DNA from: Bufo bufo | Taxonomy: Eukaryota; Chordata; Amphibia; Anura; Bufonidae | Reading direction: 5' to 3' | Length of the DNA: 64,000 nt | Assembly (NCBI RefSeq): GCF_905171765.1 | Contig: NC_053390.1 | Span: 135,424,820-135,488,819 of the forward strand | Shown: positions 1-11,401 of the stretch, piece after piece | Layout: each line of letters opens with the position of its first letter | Position numbering within the stretch: position 1 is the stretch's first letter | Notes under the pieces: model-generated | Seen by the model: only the letters and a program-made list of their open reading frames with translations | Told to the model about the DNA's origin: nothing | Databases searched by the model: none | Position numbers and translations under genes: made by a program

Positions 1-235
1 AAATCCAGTGTACTTTTTCCGTAGACAGTGTCCGCTGAGGACAGTTACATTACCTCCGCTACATCACCAGTATAACATTTGCGTATCATTCAAGTCAAAT
101 TTCAGTGTCAGTGTCAGTGCTGGTGGCAGCGACATTACCTGTGCTACATCTCCTGTATAACGTTTGCCCATCCTAAATATCAGTGACATTAATTCAGTGT
201 AATTTTTTATTAGCCGCTGGTGACAGATAAAAAAT
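1..235 (+). repeat. Left part of the hAT copy 1 subterminal minisatellite
   Basis: Imperfect repeats of a unit holding the phrases 'gcgacattac', 'ctcctgtataacgtttg' and 'aaatatcagtgacatt'. The same unit resumes at 13294 and runs to about 13950, and a variant lies at 28080-28740 in the inverted hAT copy 2. The array is therefore the 5' subterminal repeat of the hAT element, interrupted by the 236-13293 nest. Both edges of the interruption carry 'tgacag', either a short target duplication or microhomology. Confidence 0.75.
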
Positions 236-275
236 GTTACATAACCTTAACGGGAGATCCGACTGAATCATTCTT

Positions 276-2007
276 GGGGAGATTGAGGTAATCCTTGACG
301 AAACACTAACCTGTAAAACAATTGCGATAATGGAACACCAATTTATGCTACCTAATGCCCCTAGTATCGCCACCTTTTATGGATTACCTAAGATCCATAA
401 AGGGGTAACTCCATTGAAAGGGAGACCCATTGTTTCGGGTAGTGACTCCTTGACTCGTAATTGTGGGATCTTTATTGATAGGATCCTAAGTCGGTTTATA
501 ACGTCACTGCCGTCCCACACCAGAGACACTATAGACTTTTTGAGGAAAATAGAGACCCTGCATTTTGATTCTGATGGCAAGCATAGATGTCGAATCTTTA
601 TATAGTTCTATCCCGCATGCCCAGGGCCTGAGGGCCACCTCCTATTTTTTGAAGACTCGGGGTGTCCAATTCGATAGCCACAATCAATTTGTGGTGGATC
701 TTTTAGAATTTGTGTTAACTCATAATTGTTTTCTATTTGATGGGCACTTCTACCACCAGCTCAGGGGCACCGCTATGGGGAGAACCTGTGCGCCCTCCTA
801 TGCAAATCTCCTCCTTGGCTGGTGGGAGGATACCTATGTATTTCCAGACAATCCGGCTTGGTGGACAGAGAAGATAGGGTTTTGGACACGTTTTATCGAT
901 GATGTTTTCCTGATATGGAAGGGAAACCTTAGTGAATTGAAGGATTTTGTGAAAATCTTAAATACCAACAATATTGTCCTATCCTTTACCTATGAATATG
1001 ATGACCATAGGATTACCTTTCTTGATGTGGTGGTGACTAAGCAAGCTGACAGGCTGGTCACCACGATATTCAGAAAACCCACGGCCACCAATAGTTTGCT
1101 ACATTGGTCCAGCTACCATCCTCCGGCCCTCAAGAAGGGCATATCAAAGTGCCAGTACTTGAGGATGAGGCGCAATAGTTGGGACATGGAGGGATTCTAT
1201 CAGGAATCAAGTAAACTTCAGGACAGATTTAAAAATGGGGGATACCCTGCATCTGTCCTGAGGGAAGAATTCAAATATCCTAAGGATCAGGACCGAAATG
1301 ATTTATTAAATCCTAAGATTAAGTCTAGGGGCCAGGATGATAACATCATTCTTATTATTTCTACCTTTGATACAGCAAATAAAGAAATTAGGAATATTGT
1401 TAATGAGTTCTGGCCCATTCTTTGCATGGATCCTGATCTCACTGATGCGATCTCTCCAAGACCGAACATTACCTTCCATAAAGAGCGGAGCCTACGAGAC
1501 AGACTTGTGCACAGCCACTACTCCAGCCCCAAACGGGTGGGTACATGGCTTGATCGCAGGCCTCTGGGAATGTTTAATTGTGGTAGATGCAGAGCTTGTA
1601 ATTTTATTTCTAACACCAAAATCAATACTTGTTCCGTCACTGGGCACAGATATAAAATCAAGGACTTCATTAACTGTAGGAGTAAGGGAGTGGTGTATCT
1701 GTGCCAATACCCGTGCACTAAGGATTACATAGGTAAGACATTTAGAGAATTGCGACGTTGAATATGTGAACACATCAATGATGTTATCAAAAGAAATAAT
1801 ACACCCTTAGGCAATCATGTGGGGGAAAAGCATGGAGGTAAACCTGAGGTCCTTAGGTTCTCGGCATTGGAGCTTGTTAGGGAGTCTCAGAAGAGGGGAG
1901 ACTGGGATTGTCGGATTCTGCAAAAGGAGTCCGAATGGATTTACCGTTTCAGATCCCAGTCCCCCCTTGGTCTGAACGAGAGATTAACTTTTTCGTGTTT
2001 TCTGTGA
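276..2007 (+). pseudogene. PLE1: Penelope-like RT/GIY-YIG protein, 5'-truncated and broken
   Basis: Penelope-like elements encode one protein with an RT and a GIY-YIG endonuclease that copies RNA into a nicked target. Read here: FYGLPKIHKG and GRPIVSG ahead of the fingers, RT motif A ASIDVESLYSSIPH (about 577), motif B LRGTAMGRTCAPSYANL (about 755), motif C FIDDVF (about 889), a Cys cluster CGRCRAC, then the GIY-YIG start GVVYLCQ..YIGKT (about 1690-1740). Two lesions are visible: a frameshift near 570-600, just ahead of motif A, and a TGA at 1759-1761 inside the endonuclease, after which the same frame runs on to the usual C-terminal GLNE..FSCFL ending at 2007. The N-terminal third is missing. 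PLE4 is a related but clearly different family. Confidence 0.88.
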
Positions 2008-2320
2008 AGAGATCTTTCCCTGGTGTCTCTGGTGTGGTAGTGGTTTAGCCTTGGCCTATGGTCTTTCGGACTTAATATGAATGGGGTACACCATCTGGCC
2101 ATCTTTATCGACGTGGGAAGCGTCTAATATGATTATCTTTATTATATAACTTTGGACACCCAAATATCATATGGTTGCCCATTTATCTATATTATCCACT
2201 TCTATGGTGTCAACTGTATTTCTGTTTGTTGTATACTTGGTGTGATCTATATAATCATATGTATAATATAGACCGACATATTTTGTCAGACTCTTATGGT
2301 CCTCTGATTTCAATCCTACA
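2008..2320 (+). other. PLE1 3' untranslated region, AT-rich
   Basis: Follows the PLE1 stop and runs to the TA target of Tc1-A copy 1. No ORF or repeat structure was recognised. Assignment to PLE1 is by position only. Confidence 0.45.
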
Positions 2321-2322
2321 TA

Positions 2323-3970
2323 CAGTTAGGTCCATAAATATTGGGACATCGACACAATTCTAACATTTTTGGCTCTATACACCACCACAATGGATTTGAA
2401 ATGAAACGAACAAGAGTTGCTTTAACTGCCGACTGTCAGCTTTAATTTGAGGGTATTTACATCCAAATCAGGGGAATGGTGTAGGAATTACAACAGTTTG
2501 CATATGTGCCTCCCACTTGTTAAGGGACCAAAAGTAATGGGACAGAATAATAATCATAAATCAAACTTTCACTTTTTAATACTTGGTTGCAAATCCTTTG
2601 CAGTCAATTACAGCCTGAAGTCTGGAATGCATAGACATCACCAAATGCTGGGTTTCATCCCTGGTGATGCTCTGCCAGGCCTCTACTGCAACTGTCTTCA
2701 GTTCCTGCTTGTTCTTGGGGCATTTCCCCTTCAGTTTTGTCTACAGCAAGTGAAATGCATGATCAATCAGATTCAGGTCAGGTGATTGACTTGGCCATTG
2801 CATAACATTCCACTTCTTTTCCTTAAAAAACTCTTTGGTTGCTTTTGCAGTATGCTTTGGGTCATTGTCCATCTGCACTGTGAAGCGCCGTCCAATGTGT
2901 TCTGAAGCATTTGGCTGAAAATGAGCAGATAATATTGCCCGAAACACTTCAGAATTCATTCTGCTGCTTTTGTCAGGAGTGACATCATCAATAAATACAA
3001 GAGCACCAGTTCCATTGGCAGCCATACATGCCCACACTATGACACTACCACCACCATGCTTCACTGATGAGGTGTATGCTTACGATCATGAGCAGTTCCT
3101 TTCCTTCTCAATACTCTTCTCTTCCTATCACTCTGGTACAAGTTGATCTTGGTATCATCTGTCCATAGGATGTTGTTCCAGAACTGTGAAGGCTTTTTTA
3201 GATGTCGTTTGGCAAACTCTAATCTGGCCTTCCTGTTTTTGAGACTCACCAATTATTTACATCTTGTGGTGAACCCTCTGTATTCACTCTGGTGAAGTCT
3301 TCTCTTGATTGTTGACTTTGACACACATACACTTACCTCCTGGAGAGTGTTCTTGATCTGGCCAACCGTTGTGAAGGGTGTTTTCCTCACCAGGGAAAGA
3401 ATTTTTCGGTCATCCACCACAGTTGTATTCCGTGGTCTTCCGGGTCTTTTGGTGATGCTGAGCTCACCGGTGCGTTCCTTCTTTTTAAGAATGTTCCAAA
3501 CAGTTGTTTTGGCCATGCCTAATGTTTTTGCTATCTCTCTGATGGGTTTGTTTTGTTTTTTCAGCCTAATGATGGCTTGCTTCACTGATAGTGACAGCTC
3601 TTTGGATCTCATCTTGAGAGTTGACAGCAACAGATTCCAAATGCAAATAGCACACTTGAAATGAACTCTGGCCCTTTTATCTGCTCATTGTAATTGGGAT
3701 AATGAAGGAATAACACACACGTGGCCATGGAACAGCTGAGAAGCCAATTGTCCCATTACTTTTTGTTCCTTAACAAGTGGGAGGCACATATGCAAACTGT
3801 TGTAATTCCTAGACCGTTTACCTGATTTGGATGTAAATACCCTCAAATTAAAGCTGACAGTCTGCAGTTAAAGCACAACTTGTTTGTTTCATTTCAAATC
3901 CATTGTGGTGGTGTATAGAGCCCAAAAATTTAGAATTGTGTCGATGTCCCAATATTTATGGACCTGAATG
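2323..3970 (-). mobile_element. Tc1-A copy 1 (Tc1/mariner element)
   Basis: Flanked by TA (2321-2322 and 3971-3972). Long terminal inverted repeats of about 225 bp begin CAGTTAGGTCCATAAATATT on the left and CATTCAGGTCCATAAATATT on the right (minus strand). They extend to the phrase 'aaaagtaatgggaca'. The same family recurs at 35338-36992 and 46636-49079. It sits in PLE1 3' sequence. The transposase is dead. Confidence 0.92.
2741..3630 (-). pseudogene. Tc1-A transposase pseudogene, copy 1
   Basis: Tc1 transposase: a paired-like helix-turn-helix DNA-binding half, then a DDE nuclease. The N-terminal half (3253-3630) carries SLSVKQAIIRLKK, KTTVWNILKKKERTG and the hook-like GRPRNTT. An in-frame TAA follows ..TRCK. 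The frame continues with FWNNILWTDDTKINLYQSD (first catalytic Asp), stops again near 3061 and shifts by one base, then reads [20 protein letters not shown] (second Asp) and SPDLNLIDHAFHLL. In the sister copies the last motif is NPIEH, so the catalytic Glu is Asp here, followed by a premature stop. Inactive by at least three lesions. Confidence 0.9.
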
Positions 3971-4394
3971 TATGTTGTCGTGATTATTATGTACATATAT
4001 TGTCCCCTAGCTTCAAAATTCTGTGTATCAGTAGTTTGAATAAATGACACACTGACATGCCTTTTTGAGGGGCACATGCGCTTCACCATTAACACTATCA
4101 TAGGATACTTGACAAGTCTGGTATGTGCTCCCTGGTATTGAAAGCCTGCCTGTGGAGCGCACGCTGCACTCCAAGAGGTTGAGCATGAATTAATTTCATC
4201 TTGGTGGAGCACAAGTTGCGTTCCACCGACCGGACGTCCGGGGTCAGGCGTGCGTACCACCCCTCAGATATTTCACACACGGATGCTATTTCAAATCAAC
4301 ACGCGACCCAATGTGCCAGCGCATCTTTGTCGAGGTGGAACACATCGTAATTGCCATGGCAGTTTTTCATTCATTACTCACGTGAGAGGTCCTT
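3971..4394 (+). other. Non-coding; probable PLE terminal sequence
   Basis: About 420 bp without a convincing gene between Tc1-A copy 1 and the PLE2 frame. Contains 'gtttgaataaatgacacac' and GC-richer hairpin-like stretches (about 4190-4260). It could be the 3' end of PLE1 or the 5' end of PLE2; there is no second copy in the window to decide. Confidence 0.35.
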
Positions 4395-5152
4395 GTGACC
4401 ATTAACTGTTTTCTTCTGAACATGATCTTTATGTACCGGCCAAGTTTGAAAACAACTGCTGGCGGTGTGGAAGCGTGTGGGAACGGCGACCAGGACAGTG
4501 TCCCTACCTTATCCCTGACATACAGCAGTGAATTCAATAAAATCAGCTCAGCAATCAAAAAATGCTTACCTATTCTGTTTGACGATGACATTCTATATCA
4601 AGCGCTTAAAACAGGCTGCAGAATTGTTTCCAGAAAAGCTCCTACCCTGTCCTGCTCGTTGTCCCCGTCGCTCTACACTGCCAGCAGTATGGGAAATAAT
4701 TTTAAAGCAAGCTGGCTTATCTATAAAGGATTCACAAAATGTGGAGGTCATCCTTGTAAAACTTGCGACCATGTGTTGGCCACGAAATCATTTGACAATG
4801 CAGTCCATTCATGCAGATTTCCCATCCGGAGTTACATTAATTGTAACACGGAGGGTGTCATTTATGTCATCAGATGCACCCATTGTGACCTGATGTATGT
4901 GGGCAGCACATCGCGCAAGTTTAAGACCCGTGTCCTTGAACACCTAAATTACATCAGTAACCCGAATATTCTGAATATTTCCAACATAGCTAGGCACTTT
5001 ATACAAAAACATGCCCGCCAGGTGTCATTTTTTCAGGCATATGCTATAGAGAGAGTTTTGTCCCCTAGAAGGGGCGGGGATCTTAAGAAAAAAATCCTTC
5101 TCCGTGAGGCCTACTGGATTTTTAGGCTTGATACTAGGATTCCAGTAGGTCT
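4395..5152 (+). pseudogene. PLE2: C-terminal part of a Penelope-like protein (GIY-YIG endonuclease), split by a provirus
   Basis: The frame is open for about 250 codons. It has a Cys-rich linker (KCGGHPCKTCDHV), then GVIYVIRC..LMYVGST (GIY..YIG core), FKTRVLEH with the expected Glu, and the late motif LREAYWIFRLDTRIPVGL. The RT part is absent, so the copy is 5'-truncated. The reading frame stops being PLE at the provirus boundary (5152). The frame resumes exactly at 11402 once the provirus and one copy of the GTCT duplication are removed, reading ..GLNLKKEL and stopping at 11436-11438. The three families PLE1, PLE2 and PLE4 are distinct. Confidence 0.85.
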
Positions 5153-5586
5153 TGTTAGCGCAATTCATGCGCTTCTCCTTCTTCTTTGTGTGGTGCCAAA
5201 TCAATTAGAAGAATAAGTATGTGCATGCCATACAGCTTTATAATGAGACCAGACAAACTAGGTGGTTTCATGAAAGCATCTTCTCATCTTCCTTGAGCCC
5301 TGGTGGAAGAGGCAGGAGAGCCTTTTATTCACAGTACATTCACTTAAATAGCAGACATGACATCACAAAAGGGGTGTTCCTTAAGAAGAGACTATTGGCT
5401 CCTTAACCTGATAGGAGTGGTTTCACTGAGTCTATAGGTGTATTTGAAGACTGTAATTTAATCCCCTCTTCCCCCTCCCTTATTGACCTTCTCATACATA
5501 TGGTTTGCGGCCATCTAGTGGACAGAAATGTGTACTACAGAATATTCTCATTATATATGCGTAAAATAATAAATCCTTCTCTCACA
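5153..5586 (-). repeat. 3' LTR of the provirus
   Basis: 434 bp, TG..CA ends on the minus strand. Differs from the 5' LTR at three single bases (near 5181, 5318 and 5414). Contains an AT-rich 'ttatatatgcg' stretch and a CTTTTATTC block that may serve the promoter and polyadenylation steps; I did not map U3/R/U5. Confidence 0.93.
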
Positions 5587-5599
5587 AATCCCTCCTTTT
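5587..5599 (-). promoter_or_regulatory. Polypurine tract of the provirus
   Basis: On the minus strand AAAAGGAGGGATT directly precedes the 3' LTR. It is the expected plus-strand primer site in reverse transcription, and fixes the element's orientation. Confidence 0.85.
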
Positions 5600-5980
5600 G
5601 CGGGAAATAGACCAGAGGTGAACAGGAAAAGTGAGGTACTCTCCCAACGCCCTAAACAGCAAAGAGCTGGACTTTCCTTATTGCTTCACCAGGTCCCCTC
5701 AACTCCCTTTCGGGTTTGCCTTCACCTTGTCCTATTTACCCCGCAACCACCAACAAGGTTTTATTTACTTAAGAATGGAATAATCTGTGTCTTTGACAGG
5801 GGCACAGCACATATACATAGTGTGGGCATGGATGTATTATACATTTTCAAAAACAATTTTCCTAAAATGTAGAACTATATGACAGCCTGTTAAAACCAAA
5901 TTCTAATAACATTGTAGTCGCTGAACCAGTTCCCAAAACATTATTCTGGCCATGATATTAATTTCAGAATTTTTCCCATC
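5600..5980 (-). other. Provirus interior between envelope remnant and polypurine tract
   Basis: No frame of note and no motif recognised; presumed end of env and 3' untranslated sequence by position. Confidence 0.5.
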
Positions 5981-5984
5981 AGTT

Positions 5985-7116
5985 CATTTGATAAAGTTCC
6001 ATCAGTTTCTTCAGATCCTTGGTGATCCTTCCATCAGGGGCAGTGTTGTCCGGAATGTAGATGCAGCCGTTCTTGTAGACCCCTCCTTTTTCTGCTGTCA
6101 AGGACCAGTCGGTTCTGTAGAGTCATCACTGGAAAAGAGCTCAGTTGTTCCACCATTCCCTCAACAGCATCACATATATAATTCACAAATCTCTGTTGAT
6201 GACAATAGATATGTTAATCCAATAAAAATTATTATTATATATTTTTTTTATTATATACTACTAATCATGGGAATTAATGACTCGAATCCTGCAACTATCT
6301 GACTTTTTGTTTTAAATTAATCAGAAACTCTACTACAGACTCCTATGGCATCCATGTATCCATGTATAAACGTGAGTCAAAAGATGTAGGCAGTGACCTC
6401 CTTAGTCGTGACCGGACATTGTTTTCTGATTTGATCCCACTCAGGAAGTGAGAATAGAACAAATGGCATCAGTACCTGATCAGGACTTGATCAGGGTACA
6501 TTGACCACTTCATTCCACCTGCATCCTGGGTCGGAGTTTCAAATCTCCACACAATCACCAGATATCTACCTTTTGATAATTTTTGGTTGATAAACCAACT
6601 GTCAGAGTAAACGTTAGAGTCACTACTTGTCTTCTTCAGCTGAATTATGTAAGAACAATATCCTGGAGGGAAAACACCAAAGGGCTTTCCTGTATAAATC
6701 CTGTCTCTAAGGTCAGTTTGTCATTATATTTTTAAATTGGCCAAATATTTAATGCCAACTATAGGTAAGGATGTAGGAGTCACAGATGCTACTGAACTTT
6801 GAGGTTTCTCTCTTACCAACATTCTAGATTTGCCTAGGGGATCTTTGTCACTTACACATGCTCCTAACACATATATCCTCGAATCCTGTTGTATAGGATT
6901 TCTAATGGACAGGAACAGAGGATTACACTCATCATGTTTACAACTGTTTGGTGATGTTCCCTTCAGGATAGTCATCCTTTGCGACAAACCTTCACCTTTA
7001 CTGACTCTAGAGGTAGTTTCCACTGGTATATATTCACAACACTTCAGATTAGTACTCCATTCTGTTAATTTCCAATATCCACAGTTGGTATGGTCATATT
7101 TAAATACAATTACCAT
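5985..7116 (-). pseudogene. env: Retroviral envelope (env) remnant
   Basis: Two pieces are readable. 6724-7116 encodes 130 residues resembling the surface subunit of gamma-type envelopes, with several Cys and the phrases HDECNPLFLSI and YVLGACVSDKDPLG. Near 6010-6170 the minus strand reads LQNRLVLD, the conserved segment of the transmembrane subunit, then in another frame GCIYIPDNTAPDG, the region after the usual CX6CC motif, which is not intact here. Between and around them are stops and frameshifts. No fusion peptide or membrane anchor could be read with confidence. Non-functional. Confidence 0.75.
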
Positions 7117-7559
7117 AGACTGGGTCAGTCCCCGTCACACAGATGTACTTATCAGACCAAAACCAAGTGTCCTATCTGTCATCTGTCTTACAGTCCACTA
7201 TACTGCAAAAGTCAGCTTAGTTGTTCCTGACTCATCTTGATAATATATCACCGTTGGAATTTGATTTGACTGTGATTTCCCCTTTGTACAATATGGAACA
7301 AACAATAAGGCATGAAACAACATTATGGCTCTTATAGTCCTGGCACTTGATTGCAATACGATCAGTTTCTCCTTGCAATTCGACAGCAGTGGCGGCGGTT
7401 ATCAGGACTTGATGTAGATCTTCAAACCGTAGCTCTAGGACTTTCCGCCCGTCTCTTGTTTCACCACTATCCAATCTCCTGATTGTGAAGAATGAATCGC
7501 TTCTATACAGTCTGGATTCTAGGAAACAACTAAAACTTGGAAATACACATTAGACAATA
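7117..7559 (-). other. Provirus pol-env interval, decayed
   Basis: Contains an 80-codon open stretch (7232-7474) without a recognised domain. In a retrovirus this interval would be the end of integrase and start of env. I see no splice site I would trust. Confidence 0.4.
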
Positions 7560-7945
7560 AATTTTGTGCAACAGACAACATCATTTTGGAAAACTACTAT
7601 GCTGCATCTGGAACTATTGGGGAAATAGACACCTAATCCAGGAGCATTCCCAAAGAGTACTTCATAAGGACTTAGGCCTATCTTCCGGTTAGATGTGTAC
7701 CGGATGGAGAAAAACCCCAGGGATAGGTACTCTCACCTCAGTCAGTATCTTTTAGCTGTAGCCTTCGCTACAGGCCAAATCTCCGAATATCCTGGAAAGA
7801 GATCAATATAGACACAGACATATTCACACTGTTCCACCTTTGTTCTGAATGTAGTCAATCCGCAGTCTCTGAAATGGGTAAGATGACCTTGGCATATGCC
7901 TTCCTGGAACTCCCATAGTTCTCCCATCATTATTACAGCATTCAC
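7560..7945 (-). pseudogene. pol: Retroviral integrase remnant (pol)
   Basis: The minus strand reads CEYVCVYIDLFPGYSEIWPV (7742-7945), matching the first catalytic Asp region of retroviral integrases, then after a break reads GLSPYEVLFG (about 7655-7690), the segment found after the catalytic Glu. The distance between the two is far too short, so the centre of the core domain, including the other catalytic residues, is deleted. Order relative to env agrees with the minus-strand provirus. Confidence 0.8.
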
Positions 7946-7993
7946 CTAGTGGCAGCATTGTTGAACCCAGGAGCCATCCACCACAGAACCCAA

Positions 7994-8263
7994 TCACACC
8001 TTCTTTCTCTCGATTTGCCCATGTTCTAAATCCATCCTCTTTAGGTAGAGTGCCCTCTGAAGGAAGAGTTTATTACCAACTCTCCAGAGTCTTAATATCA
8101 CTTCTACCTTTATCCTTTGATGTTTCCTTTCAGCCTCTGTAACCTGTATCTGAAAAAGGCAAACTTTTTGGAAGTCCACTGGCCTTAAGCCATCCTGTAT
8201 CACATAGACTTCAGGCAATAATGTAACCTCTACCTCCTCAGTCAGCATCAGGGCATCAAACAT
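7994..8263 (-). pseudogene. Unassigned pol-region open stretch
   Basis: 89 codons upstream of integrase in provirus orientation. By position it should be RNase H or the integrase N-terminal zinc domain, but I could not identify HHCC or DEDD residues. Probably decayed pol. Confidence 0.35.
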
Positions 8264-9574
8264 CTTTCATACACTCAGCATTCATTATTGATGGGCTTAG
8301 CCATGGATCAAACAAAATCTCTGCTTCACTAGATTAGACCATAATAATGAGTGATACCGAAGGCATACCTGGATGTTAGCAGTCTTACCCTCAGTTATCT
8401 TACCAACCTCAGCGAGTGTCTTCAGCTCTGTCTCCTGCACTACCATTGCTGGACGGAGTGGTTCTTTCTTGACAACATCAGATTAGGTAGGAACAGCATA
8501 TCCTGTCCGAGATGATCCATCTTCCAGGAACCTGAAATGATCTACCAGAAACTCAAAAATGTGGTTATTAATTGGATACATTAAATTTGAATTTGAATTT
8601 TTATATTTTTATTTACTACTCCCAGAAAGCACTTTTTATTTTTATTTACAGAGGTGGGAAAGTATTTGTATGGGAAAAAGTATTTGTATTTACTACTCCC
8701 AACCTCCCCCCTTCCAGATGCAGCAGAGTAATCGGATCTAATTTTGCACACCCTCAAGATGGTGATTAATTGGTGAGAGGAGTAGGAATTGCATTACTAT
8801 ATGCTCCTACACATGTGATACTACCCTTAGCCATGAGAAATCATGGAACATGTTTGCTATGAGGCAATGTAATTAGATCCCAAGGATTATATAGAATAAT
8901 AGGGATCCAGTATTTGATTCTGGGTTGTTAATTTCCTATGGGTGTTTCATTTGAAGGGGCTGAACATTTGTCTTCCTCCCACGGGCGAGGAAGTGGGCAA
9001 GTACATACAAAGTCTTTCTCCCCCCCTTGTGGGGAGGACTGATTGGCAGCCACACCCGCCTTAGGTCTTTGTTCGATTTAACTTTTACAATATGACAAAA
9101 TAGGGACAAAATGAACTTCTCTCAAGCCTAGCCAACACTAGACCTTTCTAGATGATTCTCAAGATCATATACAAAGGCAGCATTTAGGATTTTCTCATGC
9201 ATAGATAAGGTAATCTCAAAAATCCAAATCCACCCAACTTTTCTGGAGTCTAGTGAAAACTTTCTCCACACTCTCTGTCCTGAGGACAATGTGACTGACT
9301 GATGATCTAAACACTTCATCACAGACTCACTGATCTTCACTATGCATTAAATCCCCAGCTCTACATTGGACTCAATTTTCCAAATCTCATAAATAATATG
9401 AGAAAACTCTCCATATTTTAACTAATTTTTCTATAAAGCAGCATAAGTAAGTCCTCTGAATTGGGAATTCTATTCATCGTGGCAAAATTGATGTTACTAC
9501 TGGGTGTGGAAGATGTCATACATCATATAATGATGCAGATATCCCTACACTTTCACTCATACCTGAATAAGGAC
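8264..9574 (-). other. Provirus interior where RT/protease should lie; none readable
   Basis: About 1.3 kb without a minus-strand frame over 70 codons. I searched the short frames for an RT active site (YVDD or YMDD type) and for the protease DTGA motif and saw neither. A 70-codon stretch at 9128-9340 is unassigned. The length is also too short for a whole gag-pro-pol, so deletion is likely besides decay. Confidence 0.5.
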
Positions 9575-9868
9575 TTAGAATGGGTGCAATCTAGATTGAG
9601 TAGACTGGCCTGGAATATTTCTAGTAGGCATCATAGGGGCAATTACTGCAGGTACATTTTTAACTGATGGGACATACAATTGGGAAGGGTTATTTTCAGA
9701 CATCACTGGATATAATCCAGTGTTGGAAACTATGATAGAAACTATGTCCTGTCTTTGAGATCCACAGACAACAGCATTCCTGTACCTGCACCCACACTCC
9801 CATCCCCCCTTAAGTCCTAAGGAAAGAGTTTTGGAGGATGGGGAAGGGCTAGAGGGAGCAGAGGGCAC
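9575..9868 (-). pseudogene. gag: Possible gag remnant
   Basis: 97 codons. It opens with a Ser/Pro-rich stretch (SAPSSPSPSSKT), followed by LYPVMSENNPSQLYVPSV, which has the feel of the junction between the proline-rich and capsid parts of a gamma-type Gag. No major homology region or zinc knuckle was found. Weak assignment, based mostly on position. Confidence 0.35.
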
Positions 9869-10942
9869 AGTGGGTGGTGCTGATTAGCATATTCCAGCAC
9901 CTGGTGTAGAGGAGGGGTTGACAGAAAAAGCAATAGGTAGTCTTCTTTGATGGACCACAAGACCCAGGATTACTTAGTTACAACACATGTGGTGGGGGGA
10001 AGGGAATGCCGCATGGCAAACTTCTTTGTTCTGTTCCCTACCACACCCAAATCCTCCATTTTACTATAGCAATATTGTCCATTCTCCTCAATTACTTTCA
10101 ACTTTCCATATACACTTTTCCACAAACTTTAATTTAATCTATCTCCTACTGCATTTGCAATCTCTAGGGGGAACTTTTACACAAAACTGCATATTTACGG
10201 ATAATACCGGAAATCGCTGCTACTTAGTATGACAGAATGCTTTCAACTTTTATTTCTAACTGAAACTTTTCCTTTCTTTTTCTCGCATCAACTGAGTCGC
10301 TGTTAATATCTCTTTTCACTCTGTCCTGCAACATTAGAATTTCCCATTATTGTAGTTGCACAAAGCTCTAACAATTGCTACTTATCAAACCCGCAAACTT
10401 AAGCGTAGTTGCACAAAGCTCAAACGGAATCCGATTACTATAAGTAATCGCCACCGAACCCACAAACTTAAGCGCAGTTGCACACAGCTCAAATGAAATA
10501 ATAGTATTGAACCCACAATCTCTCAAAGTGAAGACCCCTAGTCAATTCACCGGGATACAAAATCTTAATAACTTCCAATTGCCTATGACAATTGGTATTA
10601 ACCCTTTTCCCAAAATTCTCGTCAGAACCTTGGCTGGGAACTAATTCTACGTCACAGGATATCCGGCTCAGCTGTCTAACAACTTCAGTTTAGTTTCAGC
10701 ATGTTCTACCACACAAAGAAGGAATATTTCAACAGGTTCTTTCTAACGGACAGATCAGCTATAACTTGAACCCTTTTATCGCGATAACACCAATTCAACT
10801 CTTGAGAACCCACAAAAGCGGAAGTTACAGAGGGGATTTGTAAGAAATAAAGCTTTCTTACTTTGCCGGCATGTGATCTCATCTGATGGTTTCGTTTAAG
10901 TCGCTCTCGTGGCGTTTGAATCGGAAGTTACGCAAGCTATCT
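9869..10942 (-). other. Provirus leader region
   Basis: About 1.07 kb between the primer-binding site and the presumed gag. No frame over 60 codons on the minus strand. It contains a short tandem phrase 'gtagttgcacaaagctc' / 'cgcagttgcacacagctc' repeated near 10350, 10406 and 10471. Packaging signals would be expected here but cannot be recognised from sequence alone. Confidence 0.5.
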
Positions 10943-10960
10943 GCCCCACGTTGGGCGCCA
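10943..10960 (-). promoter_or_regulatory. Primer-binding site, tRNA-Lys(CUU) type
   Basis: The minus strand reads TGGCGCCCAACGTGGGGC, three bases inside the 5' LTR. It is the full complement of the 18-nt 3' end of tRNA-Lys(CUU) as I know it (the 'Lys1,2' type site). Confidence 0.93.
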
Positions 10961-10963
10961 TTT

Positions 10964-11397
10964 TGTTAGCGCAATTCATGCGCTTCTCCTTTTTCTTTGT
11001 GTGGTGCCAAATCAATTAGAAGAATAAGTATGTGCATGCCATACAGCTTTATAATGAGACCAGACAAACTAGGTGGTTTCATGAAAGCATCTTCTCATCT
11101 TCCTTGAGCCCTGGTGGAAGAGGCAGGCGAGCCTTTTATTCACAGTACATTCACTTAAATAGCAGACATGACATCACAAAAGGGGTGTTCCTTAAGAAGA
11201 GACTATTGGCTCCTTAACCTGATAGTAGTGGTTTCACTGAGTCTATAGGTGTATTTGAAGACTGTAATTTAATCCCCTCTTCCCCCTCCCTTATTGACCT
11301 TCTCATACATATGGTTTGCGGCCATCTAGTGGACAGAAATGTGTACTACAGAATATTCTCATTATATATGCGTAAAATAATAAATCCTTCTCTCACA
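10964..11397 (-). repeat. 5' LTR of the provirus
   Basis: 434 bp, partner of 5153-5586. The GTCT duplication follows directly at 11398-11401, after which the PLE2 frame resumes. Confidence 0.93.
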
Positions 11398-11401
11398 GTC
11401 T

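Larger units (their letters stand above)
5153..11397 (-). mobile_element. Endogenous retrovirus provirus, defective, in PLE2
   Basis: Complete provirus frame on the minus strand: 434-bp LTRs beginning TGTGAGAGAAGG and ending GCGCTAACA, a primer-binding site next to the 5' LTR, a polypurine tract next to the 3' LTR, and 4-bp target duplication GTCT (5149-5152 and 11398-11401). The two LTRs differ at 3 of 434 positions by my alignment. The interior (about 5.4 kb) keeps recognisable integrase and envelope pieces in the expected order, but no long frame and no RT motif. So it integrated recently relative to how damaged its genes are. Class is uncertain; the envelope looks gamma/epsilon-like. Confidence 0.92.

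Noticed and set aside
2447..2785. 112-codon plus-strand frame in Tc1-A copy 1 (and its counterpart at 48716-48955)
   Set aside because: Antisense of the Tc1-A transposase C-terminus and inverted repeat; recurs because the element recurs.
5221..5406. 61-codon frame present identically at 11032-11217
   Set aside because: Lies in the LTRs in antisense orientation; identity is due to the LTR duplication, not to a duplicated gene.
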